The position numbers and the translations under genes were made by a program. Below, in pieces: positions 1 to 7,574 of a stretch of 15,541 nucleotides of DNA. The number at the start of each line of letters is the position of its first letter. Position 1 is the first letter of the stretch. Source of the DNA: Candidatus Bathyarchaeota archaeon (GTDB taxonomy: Archaea; Thermoproteota; Bathyarchaeia; 40CM-2-53-6); the NCBI GenBank assembly GCA_005884605.1, contig VBBE01000088.1:1-15541 (forward strand). Reading direction: 5' to 3'. The notes under the pieces were generated by a model. The model did not search any database. It had not been told where the DNA came from and saw only the letters and a list, made by a program, of their open reading frames with translations.

Positions 1-2
1 TC

Positions 3-572
3 GGATGGGACATACACAAGCTAGAGGATGAGGACAAGTTCCGATTGATCTGCACCTCTCCAAACATTCTCTTGGAGGATAGCGGTGGAGAGAACATCCT
101 CTCAGAACCGATCAAAGAGATCAATGCACAAAGGATTGTGGTTGACACCCTGAGCCACTTAGCCATGTTCATGAACCACGATGACCTGAGGAGGGAACTT
201 TATCGATTGATCATGTTATTGAAGGCCAAAGGTCTTGGCTCTCTACTCATTTGGGAGAACGACGAGCGATCTGACCAATCGAAAGCATTGGCCGACCGGG
301 GCATCAGTTTCCTCGTGGATTGCATCGTCTCCCTCAAACCCGTGGAGATAGAGTCCACAGTTCGAAAGGCATTGGTTGTCTGGAAAATGCGGGGTAGCGA
401 CCATGATAAGCGATTGAGGCAGTACGAGATTACCTCCCACGGTATCGAGGTCTCTGCACCCTTTTCAAATTACGAGGGTCTTCTAACCGGAAGTCCAAGG
501 CGGTCCATGACCGAAGACGCCGCGAATAACTGGGCGATGGCCTTTGCCAAGAACAAACAGAAACATTCCTGA
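3..572 (+). CDS. KaiC/RAD55-like RecA-fold ATPase, C-terminal part (5' end outside window)
   Basis: The reading frame is open to the left window edge, so the N-terminus and Walker A motif lie upstream; about 189 codons are visible. Near the start is the GWD..KLEDEDKFRLI strand region of KaiC-type domains. Then comes a Walker B-like strand (RIVVDTLSHL, Asp in the third-last group) and, near the end, the characteristic KaiC signature MRGSDHDK..R.YEIT..GIEV followed by an F.NYEGLLTG tail. KaiC-family proteins bind ATP and, in archaea, commonly act as signalling or regulatory ATPases. RAD55-like recombinase paralogues have the same fold, but the MRGS motif favours the KaiC side. An internal TTG at 45 is not the likely start because coding continues upstream of it. 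The next gene begins 10 bases after the stop, so the two are probably co-transcribed. Whether the protein has one or two KaiC domains cannot be seen. Confidence 0.88.
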   Translation, partial: GWDIHKLEDEDKFRLICTSPNILLEDSGGENILSEPIKEINAQRIVVDTLSHLAMFMNHDDLRRELYRLIMLLKAKGLGSLLIWENDERSDQSKALADRGISFLVDCIVSLKPVEIESTVRKALVVWKMRGSDHDKRLRQYEITSHGIEVSAPFSNYEGLLTGSPRRSMTEDAANNWAMAFAKNKQKHS

Positions 573-582
573 ACCAAGCTCA

Positions 583-1428
583 ATGGGGCAAGTCGGACAG
601 ACCTCTGCAACTGTTCCCCCGCAGTGGAAACCCAGCCTAATCGTCGCCATTCCTCTCCCGCTAGTAATTGTCTCGGTGGTTGCGTTCAACATCATCCTCC
701 CGCCTCCCGCACAGTTTAGCAAGGGGTTAGCGTTTGAACCTCCATTCCTGAATGCGATCTTGTACACGGTCTTCCTCGCCTTCACATCATTCATGGTAGG
801 CTACATTTCCTTCAAGAGCTACATGCAGAATGGCTGGACGTTTTTGGTCCTCATGGGAAGCGGTGCATTGGCATGGGGTTCAACCTCTCTCCTCTCAGGT
901 TGGCTGACCAATCTTCCCAGCGGACCAAATGTGGCGATAACAATCTCGAACACTGGAGCGCTCGTTGCGTCGATATTCCACACGGCCAGTGCGACATGGT
1001 CCAAAGGACCTTCGCTGAAGAAGGACCCTCGAATTCGAAGGTCAATATTGCTCCTCGCTTACGGTGGTGTTCTTGCATTTACGACTCTGTTCGCTGCAGC
1101 CGCACTAGAAGGGCTAACTCCGCTTTTCTTCGTTCCGGGTGTTGGTCAGACGACTTTACGAATGGGTGTTCTCGGAAGCGCGGCAGCTCTATTCGCAGTG
1201 TCATCAATCATGTTTGCCAAGCGATATTTCTCTTCCAGGTCGAGGTCAAGCACTCTCTACTGGTATTTCCTCGCCCTCGGACTGACAGGAGTAGGACTAG
1301 CCGCTGTCTTTTTCGGAAGAGCTCCTGGCGATCCTATCTCATGGACAGGGAGGACTGCAATGTTCCTCGGAGGAGTTTACTTCCTCAAAGCAGTCCACAC
1401 AGCCTTCAAAGGAATGGGCTCACATTAA
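583..1428 (+). CDS. Integral membrane protein with about eight helices, possible sensor module
   Basis: The product is 281 residues from ATG 583. A TTG at 544 in the same frame would overlap the upstream gene by 29 bases and is less likely. I count eight hydrophobic segments at about residues 18-38, 54-76, 85-108, 115-138, 152-175, 192-212, 224-245 and 253-274, with basic loops such as KRYFSSRSRSR near 213-221. No soluble enzymatic domain, kinase or PAS domain follows; the protein stops just after the last helix. The final helix pair, with GRAPGD..SWTGR and FLGGVYFLKAV, resembles the membrane sensor segment at the N-terminus of some archaeal histidine kinases (MASE-like), but that is a resemblance from memory only. 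It follows the KaiC-like gene closely, so the pair may be a membrane input plus an ATPase. Otherwise this is an unrecognised membrane protein. Confidence 0.8.
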   Translation: MGQVGQTSATVPPQWKPSLIVAIPLPLVIVSVVAFNIILPPPAQFSKGLAFEPPFLNAILYTVFLAFTSFMVGYISFKSYMQNGWTFLVLMGSGALAWGSTSLLSGWLTNLPSGPNVAITISNTGALVASIFHTASATWSKGPSLKKDPRIRRSILLLAYGGVLAFTTLFAAAALEGLTPLFFVPGVGQTTLRMGVLGSAAALFAVSSIMFAKRYFSSRSRSSTLYWYFLALGLTGVGLAAVFFGRAPGDPISWTGRTAMFLGGVYFLKAVHTAFKGMGSH

Positions 1429-1472
1429 GTCATGTCTTAGAGCTCAGATTATTCAGACCGCTGATTCTGGCG

Positions 1473-2249
1473 CTATTTTGTTGCGACCACAATCACTCTG
1501 TGAGTGTTGGTCTTGATGCCCTTTCGAGTAGTGCATCTCTCTTCGAGATCTTGGAGGTGCTTTCGGTCCTTGGTTTCGGAGAAGTCTGGAATAATCGGAG
1601 TGGTTTCTAGCCTCATAATCACGTCTTTGATGGACCTGTAGAATTCAGAGGCTTCGAATTCTTTGATTGTCGCTTTTCTAAAGCCGGCTCTAGCGAGCAG
1701 CTTCCTCTTTTCAATCGACACGGGTTCTTTGAATGGGAAGTTTTGGCCTCTTCCGAAGATTTGTTTCCAGTTAAGCTTGTCTTTCTCCCCAATCTCTTCT
1801 TGGATAAGTAGCCCGCCTCGTTTCAGGACCCTATGAGCTTCTCTAGCCGCCTTTAGGCTATAGGTAGCGGGGCCCCTTCTGCCGTAGGCCAGGCCAAAAC
1901 TCTCGCCTGGGTGGGGGATACTGCTGGCATCAGCGAGCTTAAGTTCCACATTGGTCACTCCCTGGAGTGAAGTATTCACGATCGCCTGACTTATCGCGGT
2001 CTTAGAGAAGTCGACCCCTACTACCTTTTTCGCAACGGCCGCCACGGATAATGTGAACTCTCCCCGTCCGCAGCCAATGTCCAAGACCTCCTTTCCTCGT
2101 GCTTCTTTCAGGACTTTCCTGTCAAAGTAATCTTCTCCGTCAACTCCCACTGTCCGGGATTCCTCTTGTTGAGTCCTCCGCTCGATGTTCTCTTCCGTAG
2201 TCCATTTTTTCTCCCAGAAGCTTCGGTTCTCATACTCGACTCCGGTCAT
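1473..2249 (-). CDS. Class I SAM-dependent methyltransferase
   Basis: This is a 258-residue Rossmann-fold methyltransferase starting at ATG 2249. SAM-binding motif I is VLDIGCGRG at residues 55-63. The acidic end of strand 2 is VVGVD at 76-80, and LADASSIP at 105-112 sits where the adenine-contacting acidic residue is expected. The order matches the Methyltransf_11/25 group, usually small-molecule methyltransferases. The segment after motif III reads FGLAYGRRGPATY instead of the usual F D.V......, so the substrate pocket may be unusual. The C-terminal third (LLARAGFRKATIKEFEASEFY) resembles the cap of ubiquinone/menaquinone-type or arsenite-type methyltransferases, but the substrate cannot be named. 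It ends convergently 44 bases from the membrane-protein gene and is divergent from the phosphodiesterase gene, so it is probably transcribed alone. A weak AT-rich stretch near 2268-2283 could be its promoter. Confidence 0.88.
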   Translation of the reverse strand: MTGVEYENRSFWEKKWTTEENIERRTQQEESRTVGVDGEDYFDRKVLKEARGKEVLDIGCGRGEFTLSVAAVAKKVVGVDFSKTAISQAIVNTSLQGVTNVELKLADASSIPHPGESFGLAYGRRGPATYSLKAAREAHRVLKRGGLLIQEEIGEKDKLNWKQIFGRGQNFPFKEPVSIEKRKLLARAGFRKATIKEFEASEFYRSIKDVIMRLETTPIIPDFSETKDRKHLQDLEERCTTRKGIKTNTHRVIVVATK

Positions 2250-2333
2250 TTTCGAACAGCTTCGCGAGCAGTATGATGTATCTTTCTGACAGATAAGACT
2301 TGAAATGCTGAAGGCAGACGAGTGGGAGACTCT

Positions 2334-2339
2334 GAGGAG
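2334..2339 (+). promoter_or_regulatory. Shine-Dalgarno site GAGGAG ahead of GTG 2345
   Basis: GAGGAG lies five bases before the GTG codon and matches the anti-Shine-Dalgarno end of archaeal 16S rRNA. It is the clearest such site in the window and supports GTG 2345 as the phosphodiesterase start. Most other genes here lack one. Confidence 0.6.
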
Positions 2340-2344
2340 TAGTT

Positions 2345-2827
2345 GTGAAGATAGTCATCATTTCTGATACCCATGCAGACTCTATCGACAACTTGCCTAG
2401 GCGGGTCCTAGACGAGCTATCGGGCGCAGACATGATCATTCACGCGGGGGATTTCACGAGCAAACGGCTGGTGGACGCTCTACATAGGATAGGCCCATTC
2501 AGAGGAGTCTACGGGAACATTGACGGACCTGAGGTCAGAAAAGAATTGCCAGCGATCGACACCATACAGGCAGAGGATTTCATGATAGGTGTGAACCATC
2601 CTGCTGAGGGAGGCTCTCCGCTTACCCTAGAGCATAGATTGAGGCCCAAGTTCCGAGGGGTCCAAGCGATTATTCATGGACACAGCCATCAAACGAAGAA
2701 CGATTTCCGGGACGGCGTTCTCTGGTTCAACCCCGGCAGTGCCACAGGAACATTCCCTGCCAGGCAGAAAACCTACGGCATTCTAACAATTGACAAAGAG
2801 ATTCATGGAGAAATTATCAGACTCTGA
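2345..2827 (+). CDS. YfcE/MJ0936-type metallophosphoesterase
   Basis: This 160-residue protein has the full length usual for the family and uses a GTG start with a good Shine-Dalgarno site. The two-metal motifs are in order: SDTH (Asp8, His10), HAGDF (Asp36), YGNID (Asn59), NHP (His85) and HGHSH (His111, His113), ending with the FNPGSATG loop at 128-135. Family members are small cytosolic phosphodiesterases that depend on Mn or Ni and hydrolyse model phosphodiesters or cyclic nucleotides in vitro; physiological substrates are mostly unknown. The fourth motif reads NHPAEGGSP where I expect a His-Gly pair, a small deviation that keeps the metal-binding His. The gene stands alone between a divergent methyltransferase and a convergent nucleotidyltransferase-like gene. 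Confidence 0.9.
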   Translation: MKIVIISDTHADSIDNLPRRVLDELSGADMIIHAGDFTSKRLVDALHRIGPFRGVYGNIDGPEVRKELPAIDTIQAEDFMIGVNHPAEGGSPLTLEHRLRPKFRGVQAIIHGHSHQTKNDFRDGVLWFNPGSATGTFPARQKTYGILTIDKEIHGEIIRL

Positions 2828-2873
2828 TAGATCAAGCCTAGTTGCTGAGGTAGCAAGGGGCCTGGTCTTTCAT

Positions 2874-3752
2874 CTAGCCGCTTGTATGTGCTTGCTCGCG
2901 CAGACGCCATATTCCAAACTCTCCCACGGTTTTCTCTGTCTCCACAGGATTGTACCATTTTTTTCTTGAGCCGATAATGGCTCTCAGCTTCCACCTCAGC
3001 GACTTGGTGATAGAATTGGCGGCATAGAGAAGCTTCTCAACCTTTGAAGATAGGTCAGATGATTCTTGAGAAGATAGGACACTCATCTCTTTCACGCGTT
3101 CTCCAATTCCTTGGAGGTTGGTGGTTACTGTGTACCAGAAGCCCCAGTCTCGGGACAATACGTGAGCAACTCTGTCTGTACTAATGGTTTCCAGCTCTTC
3201 TTTCCCTGCTATAGTATGGGCCTTGAGCAAAAGTAACGTATCGATCATGTCCTTCCTGCTGAAGGAGACTATCTGCAGCTTCTCCAGTAGGAGTTCGGAG
3301 AGTGGGATCGATATGGGGTCAACTTCCAATCTATCGCGGAAGGTGATAGGATGGTTTGCAGCTTTCAGTTTGTCCCAGAATACATCAATGTAGAACCATC
3401 CTTTGGGGTGAAAGTAGATCTGCCTCTGGCTCGCCGAAGTAGACATCGTAGACGGACGCTTCGAATAGCCCAACGATTCCATGATCTTTCTCACTCCCTC
3501 GCGAGACTTGTAGTACGTGGCGAAGTCGATGTCGCTGTACTCTTGACCCCGCTCCGCGGACCGGCCCAGTCGGCGTGCGAATTCATCCTCGTTAAGGCTG
3601 TGAATCTTGATTGCGAGGCCGCCCAGCATTTTCAAGGCGACCTTCGCATATGAGGCGGCTCTGAGAATCCTCAATGCCTCATCTATGAATGTCCGGGTCG
3701 GCACTTTTCCATTCCATTCAGTGGGCATTTCAAATGTTCTGTTCCCGGTCAC
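2874..3752 (-). CDS. Nucleotidyltransferase-fold protein, AbiEii-like, without a visible partner
   Basis: The 292-residue product shows the polymerase-beta nucleotidyltransferase layout. There is a Gly-Gly loop in KMLGGLAIKIHS (44-45), the paired aspartates in YSDIDF (Asp74, Asp76), and a third carboxylate in FYIDVFWD (Asp123). These are followed by LLLEKLQIVSFSRKDMIDTLLLL at about 154-176, the conserved Lys plus Asp helix typical of AbiEii/DUF1814-like enzymes. Relatives transfer a nucleotide to protein or RNA targets; AbiEii is the toxin of the AbiE system. No AbiEi-type helix-turn-helix antitoxin gene lies next to it, so a toxin role is not supported. The C-terminal 120 residues are largely helical and unrecognised. 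The start is GTG 3752; ATG 3728 (residue 9) is a possible alternative. It is divergent from the zinc-ribbon gene and shares an AT-rich promoter region with it. Confidence 0.8.
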   Translation of the reverse strand: MTGNRTFEMPTEWNGKVPTRTFIDEALRILRAASYAKVALKMLGGLAIKIHSLNEDEFARRLGRSAERGQEYSDIDFATYYKSREGVRKIMESLGYSKRPSTMSTSASQRQIYFHPKGWFYIDVFWDKLKAANHPITFRDRLEVDPISIPLSELLLEKLQIVSFSRKDMIDTLLLLKAHTIAGKEELETISTDRVAHVLSRDWGFWYTVTTNLQGIGERVKEMSVLSSQESSDLSSKVEKLLYAANSITKSLRWKLRAIIGSRKKWYNPVETEKTVGEFGIWRLREQAHTSG

Positions 3753-3780
3753 TAGCCTCGACCTGGCTCCTAGATAGTTG

Positions 3781-3800
3781 CTTTAATCTAAATTAAATCC
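3781..3800. promoter_or_regulatory. Shared AT-rich core promoter region between divergent genes
   Basis: This block of 20 bases contains 16 A/T residues, including TTTAAT and AATTAAAT, in an otherwise GC-balanced intergenic stretch. Read rightward it is about 50 bases before ATG 3849, giving a short leader if the box works at the usual archaeal distance of about 26 bases. Read leftward it is about 40 bases before GTG 3752. One or two TATA boxes serving both directions is the simplest reading; this is inferred from composition and position only. Confidence 0.45.
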
Positions 3801-3822
3801 AAAACGGTTATGTCTGCGTTCG

Positions 3823-3841
3823 TTCGAGCCTAGAGCTCGAA
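3823..3841 (+). promoter_or_regulatory. Perfect 7-bp inverted repeat in the leader of the zinc-ribbon gene
   Basis: TTCGAGC and GCTCGAA flank the five-base loop CTAGA, forming an uninterrupted 7-bp stem that ends 7 bases before ATG 3849. Given the promoter placement it would lie at or just after the transcription start. It could be an operator for a dimeric repressor or an mRNA hairpin limiting initiation. No factor can be named. Confidence 0.4.
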
Positions 3842-3848
3842 GAAGATT

Positions 3849-4802
3849 ATGTCCACATCCAACACCTGTCCTAAGTGTGGATACGCAAATCTTCCTAACG
3901 CCAGATTCTGCGCGAACTGTGCAACACAACTGACCGTCTCGCCCCCATCCTACCAAGTTCCTCAGCAGCCCCCGAGTATCCCACCAGCACAGTGGTATGG
4001 GTCGCCCCCAGGATACTGGAATCCCGTGGAGACCGCAAGGAAGACAGGCATCGACAGGACCAAAACCGGGCTCCTGCTTGTGATCGCGGGAATACTTCTC
4101 GGGCCCATACCCTACGTCACGTACATCGGATTGATACTAGCTATAATCGGGGTCATAATAGTCATTATTGGGCGAGACCCCTTCGGCAGCAGCCATTCCA
4201 ACTATGTCATATTTTCTGTGATAATCTATTGTATAGGATTCGTAATCGCTTTCGTTGCCGGGTTCTTGTTCGGCTTTTCTTTTGCTTCCGCTGCGCTAAG
4301 TGGTGGTAGCCAGGCCGCTGTTGAACAGGAATTGACTTCCGCCTTCAACGACCTCATCGTCAGCATCCTCATTAGCGAGGCAGTCATGGGAATAGCCTAC
4401 GTTATCTTCACGTACGCTTTGCAAGACTCGGCCGGGCGCGTCTTGCTCTACATCGCCTTCGCAACCCAGCTGGCAGTCGCAGTTCTAGTCGCTTCCATTG
4501 TCAGCCCGCAAGTTGCAGGAGCTGTCGATCAGTCCTTTTCGACCGGAACATTCGACCTATCCCCACTTAGGGATCTTCAGGCCCAGCTGCAAGTTCTACG
4601 ATTGATAGGCCTGATTCCCGCCGCCATATTCGCTACTGCTTACTACAAAGCATATTCACGGATTACAAAAGGAGAAGTTCCTTCACCCGCAAAGCCACTC
4701 TCACCAGGAACCCCCCAATTCAGCGAGCCCTCAGCAATAAGGGAGGCTCGACTCCGAGCCCTAACAATTAGTTACCCGTCAGATCGTTCCCTCACCAAGT
4801 GA
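3849..4802 (+). CDS. Zinc-ribbon multi-pass membrane protein
   Basis: The 317-residue product starts with a zinc ribbon, C7-x2-C10 ... C21-x2-C24 (CPKCGY and CANC), of the type often fused to archaeal and bacterial membrane proteins. A Pro/Gln/Tyr-rich linker follows at about 31-60. Then come about six hydrophobic segments near 73-88, 91-108, 119-143, 167-190, 198-219 and 249-270, and a polar tail with a Pro-rich patch at 278-296. The ribbon probably lies in the cytoplasm and binds one zinc ion; no enzymatic motif is visible. Function is unknown. The last codons overlap the start of the next methyltransferase gene, so the two are probably translated together. ATG 3849 is chosen because it directly precedes the ribbon and follows the promoter and hairpin described above. 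Confidence 0.82.
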   Translation: MSTSNTCPKCGYANLPNARFCANCATQLTVSPPSYQVPQQPPSIPPAQWYGSPPGYWNPVETARKTGIDRTKTGLLLVIAGILLGPIPYVTYIGLILAIIGVIIVIIGRDPFGSSHSNYVIFSVIIYCIGFVIAFVAGFLFGFSFASAALSGGSQAAVEQELTSAFNDLIVSILISEAVMGIAYVIFTYALQDSAGRVLLYIAFATQLAVAVLVASIVSPQVAGAVDQSFSTGTFDLSPLRDLQAQLQVLRLIGLIPAAIFATAYYKAYSRITKGEVPSPAKPLSPGTPQFSEPSAIREARLRALTISYPSDRSLTK

Positions 4803-5458
4803 TGACTTTGAGCAAAACGCATCCGTGGGAGCTAGCTTGGAGAGAAGGGAGATGGGAAGAGACATCCCCGCCCCTTACGGAAGTTGTGGAGTTCGCCGAG
4901 GACTTGAAACGCGAGGGCGCGAAGACGATCCTCGACCTAGGCTGCGGAGCAGGTCGCCATTCCATACTTCTGTGCAAACAAGGGTTCCAAGTGGTTGCTC
5001 TTGACATTTCGGAAACGGCCCTCAAAACCCTTGACGGTCGTCTGAAAACAGGTTCGGTCGATAACGTTGCTCTTGTCAAGCATGAAATGTGGGATCTCCC
5101 GTTCATAGACGGCTACTTTGATGGTATCGTTTGTACCAATGTCCTGCATCATGGGAGAATCGTTGAGATCAAGCGGTCGGCTGGTGAGATTCGAAGAGTG
5201 ATGAGAGAGGGGGCATCAGCGTTCATCGTGGCTCTCTCAACGGCAGATTTCAGAAAGGGGAACGGCAAGAAGTTGGAGCCTAACACCTACGTCTTCACAG
5301 ACGGCGACGAGCGGGGAATAATCCACCACTTCTTCTCGCGCCCGGAACTTGAATCATGCCTCAAGGGAACGAAGATCGTGTCATTCAAAGAAAGATTGAT
5401 TCCTGTTGAAGAAAGTGGAAACCGTGCCCATTTTCTAGTGACACTGAAAAAGCCCTAG
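4802..5458 (+). CDS. Class I SAM-dependent methyltransferase, TehB-like
   Basis: The 218-residue product carries motif I ILDLGCGAGRHS at 43-54, strand-2 acidic end VVALD at 64-68, WDLPF at 97-101, and motif IV FDGIVCTNVLHH at 106-117. The compact size and the GCGAGRHS..L...G..V.ALD pattern resemble TehB/tellurite-resistance-type and thiopurine-type methyltransferases; the substrate is not predictable. A GTG at 4799 lies directly before ATG 4802 in the same frame. With ATG, the stop of the zinc-ribbon gene and this start share one base (TGATG), a classical coupling arrangement. Association with a membrane protein does not by itself identify a target. The C-terminus (SGNRAHFLVTLKKP) is intact. 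Confidence 0.88.
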   Translation: MTLSKTHPWELAWREGRWEETSPPLTEVVEFAEDLKREGAKTILDLGCGAGRHSILLCKQGFQVVALDISETALKTLDGRLKTGSVDNVALVKHEMWDLPFIDGYFDGIVCTNVLHHGRIVEIKRSAGEIRRVMREGASAFIVALSTADFRKGNGKKLEPNTYVFTDGDERGIIHHFFSRPELESCLKGTKIVSFKERLIPVEESGNRAHFLVTLKKP

Positions 5459-5529
5459 CTCTCGTCATCCGCTCATCGGGTAAAAGAACGCACTTGGACG
5501 AAGGTATCGGCGAGAGCTGGAGACTCGTA

Positions 5530-7458
5530 TTACTTCAGGGCGCTCAGAAACGAGCTGGTTGGCGTTCCTAAGCCTGTCACGTCATCGTACCCGGGTGTAG
5601 TGGTGAGGCTTAGGGTCTGGTTCATTGTTCGGAGACGATAGACTACTCCCGCGCTCGCGTCAATGTTGTTGACGTAGTTCGCCCGTACCACTGCGACGGT
5701 TGAGGATGGACTGACGATGTCTGTGAAGGCGGCTGAGCCTGCGAGCCTGTAAAAGAGCGGATTGGCAAACCCATGAGTGTGACCAGCGGCCTGGTCGGCC
5801 AGTGCCATGAATCCGGCGACTAGTGGGGATGATAAGCTGGTTCCTCCGATGCGGTATTCAGAGTACGCCACTGCGCCATTTGGGAAGGTCTGTGTCTCGC
5901 CGATCAAGTATCCTGTGTTGGGATCGCCGACAGCTGATATGTCCGGTACCGCTCGACCCGTTCGTCCCTGAGCTTGGAAGACCGAGTTGGGCACTACTCC
6001 TAGTTGGTAGGATGGTTCCGCGAAAATGCGGCTTACTCCGCCTCCCGAACCGTACAACCATGAGCCGGGTGGAGCGGGCGACCATGTTGTTCCAGTCCAT
6101 GAGGACGTGGTTGTTCCCCAAGCCGTCTCAAAGAGATAATTGTTTGACGCGCCGACTGCGAGGCTGGTCCCTCCGACAGCTGTCACAAATGGGCTGGAGG
6201 CTGGCCAGTCAGTGGTAATATAGCCCTGTACGAGAGACTCGTCGCTGTTGTCGCCCGAGGAGAAGTAGATTCCGATGCCCTCGACCACTCCTTGCAGAAT
6301 CGTATCCTCTTGCGGCTTGATGTAGCCGGCAGGCAGTATCTCGGTATTGAAACCGTACGAGTTGGTGACAATCGACGCGAGATGCCGGTCGACAACATGG
6401 TTTAGCGCCGCGTCAAGGTCCTGGAAATTGTTAGGCGCGCCCACGAAAACAATAGTCGCAGCGGGCGCCATGCCGTGAACAGCTTCCACGTCAAGCGTCT
6501 CCTCGCCATACCATCCCTGCGGATCCTGAAAGAGACCCTTCTCAGGGTGGTTGTAGGTCCCAGGTGCGACAACCTGGACGAGCTGGTTTGCTGTCAGTGT
6601 CGGAAGACCGCGATTGATCGACCACTGATTAGTATCCTGGACGATCGTAGGTGCCGCGTAGGCATCGATAATCGCAACCGTCTGACCTGAACCATCGTAC
6701 CCGGAGATACCATATGCGCCCTTGATCTGTTGGGGAGTATATCCGCACGGGGCAAAGGGAAGAGTTCCCGCTCCATACGGGTTCGTGAAACCTACAGCTT
6801 GCATCTGTCCCCAGTACGATGAGCATGGATGAGCGCTAACAAAGGCAGCTGGCGGAGGGGCGTCTCCGACAGTGCTGTCCGTGTGAACAAATTGTACACT
6901 ATCGTCGAGGCCCAGGACACCTGTGACGATGTTTGCTAGGGAGTTGGGAATGGTGACATCAGCGGACGGGGACCTGAGGCTTAGGCCACCAACGCTGTAG
7001 ACTCCGAAGCTGGTGCCGAAAGCGGCTTGCGCCTGTGCGACAGTTCCCTCTGCTGAGACATAATGATTGTTCAACGGGGTATACTCAACGGAGAAGCCTT
7101 GGCTCTTGAGCCAGGACTGGACCGCACCGACCTGTGATTGTGACGGAGCGAATTGCTGGCGGAACTGTTGGGGTGTCAGATATTGCCCATAAGACGGGCT
7201 CTTGGGATCGGAAACGGCGTGCGCGAGAGCCTCGACTGCTGACGGGTTATTCCAACCAAGGTAGACGCGGAAACCAACGTCAATGGTCGGGTTAGCAGCA
7301 CTCTGGTAGTTCTTGCTGTTCGCCCATGTAGGGGCGCTCCCCGCGAGGGTCGAGCGGCCGGAATTGGCTGCTTGAGCGAACAGGCCCCCAAATGAAACGT
7401 TCAGCGAGACAATCAATGCCAAAACACTCAGAGCGAGGAATATTCTCGGTAATGACAT
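5530..7458 (-). CDS. Secreted sedolisin (peptidase S53, kumamolisin-like preproenzyme)
   Basis: This 642-residue precursor has a signal peptide at 1-30 (hydrophobic 6-24, likely cleavage after AQA), an activation prodomain at about 55-190 (including Y.GQYLTPQQFR..FAPS), then the subtilisin-like catalytic domain. The catalytic residues of the family are all visible: Glu319 and Asp323 in YGEETLDVEA, the oxyanion Asp403 in FSSGDNSD, and the nucleophile Ser541 in GGTSLSSP. The C-terminal calcium site is suggested by FTDIV (580) and GYDDVTGLGTP (623-632). Cys212 and Cys238 could form a disulfide near the mature N-terminus. Sedolisins are endopeptidases most active at acid pH, activated by removal of the prodomain. 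The protein would act outside the cell and feed peptides to uptake and intracellular peptidases. It is monocistronic, with ATG 7458 close behind a TATA-like box. Confidence 0.95.
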   Translation of the reverse strand: MSLPRIFLALSVLALIVSLNVSFGGLFAQAANSGRSTLAGSAPTWANSKNYQSAANPTIDVGFRVYLGWNNPSAVEALAHAVSDPKSPSYGQYLTPQQFRQQFAPSQSQVGAVQSWLKSQGFSVEYTPLNNHYVSAEGTVAQAQAAFGTSFGVYSVGGLSLRSPSADVTIPNSLANIVTGVLGLDDSVQFVHTDSTVGDAPPPAAFVSAHPCSSYWGQMQAVGFTNPYGAGTLPFAPCGYTPQQIKGAYGISGYDGSGQTVAIIDAYAAPTIVQDTNQWSINRGLPTLTANQLVQVVAPGTYNHPEKGLFQDPQGWYGEETLDVEAVHGMAPAATIVFVGAPNNFQDLDAALNHVVDRHLASIVTNSYGFNTEILPAGYIKPQEDTILQGVVEGIGIYFSSGDNSDESLVQGYITTDWPASSPFVTAVGGTSLAVGASNNYLFETAWGTTTSSWTGTTWSPAPPGSWLYGSGGGVSRIFAEPSYQLGVVPNSVFQAQGRTGRAVPDISAVGDPNTGYLIGETQTFPNGAVAYSEYRIGGTSLSSPLVAGFMALADQAAGHTHGFANPLFYRLAGSAAFTDIVSPSSTVAVVRANYVNNIDASAGVVYRLRTMNQTLSLTTTPGYDDVTGLGTPTSSFLSALK

Positions 7459-7487
7459 AACGAAGACGTGCGAGGCTTGGGTCTTAT

Positions 7488-7495
7488 CTATTTAA
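7488..7495 (-). promoter_or_regulatory. TATA-like box of the sedolisin gene (TTAAATAG)
   Basis: On the minus strand TTAAATAG is centred about 33 bases before ATG 7458. With the usual archaeal spacing of 24-28 bases this gives a leader of only about 5-10 bases, consistent with a near-leaderless mRNA and with the lack of a Shine-Dalgarno site. The same octamer precedes the M20 carboxypeptidase gene. Confidence 0.5.
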
Positions 7496-7574
7496 CAGTA
7501 TAGCAATCGGCAGTAACCTGCATCATCCCAAAGATGCATGAATCTACACTGTTATTGTGCTCCGAGGAAGGATT

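Noticed and set aside
873..1610. Long plus-strand frame overlapping the eight-helix membrane protein and the methyltransferase end
   Set aside because: It is Arg/Ser/Cys-rich with no family features and overlaps two well-supported genes; a shadow frame.
2842..2856. Hairpin TTGCT-GAGGT-AGCAA between convergent genes
   Set aside because: A 5-bp stem without a T-run on either side; may be chance.
5457..5518. Inverted repeat AGCTCTCG / CGAGAGCT after the second methyltransferase gene
   Set aside because: The arms are 46 bases apart with no T-run; too weak to call a terminator.
5823..6826. Several open frames on both strands within the sedolisin gene
   Set aside because: All lie inside the catalytic-domain coding sequence, and their translations are Arg/Ser-rich without motifs; shadows.
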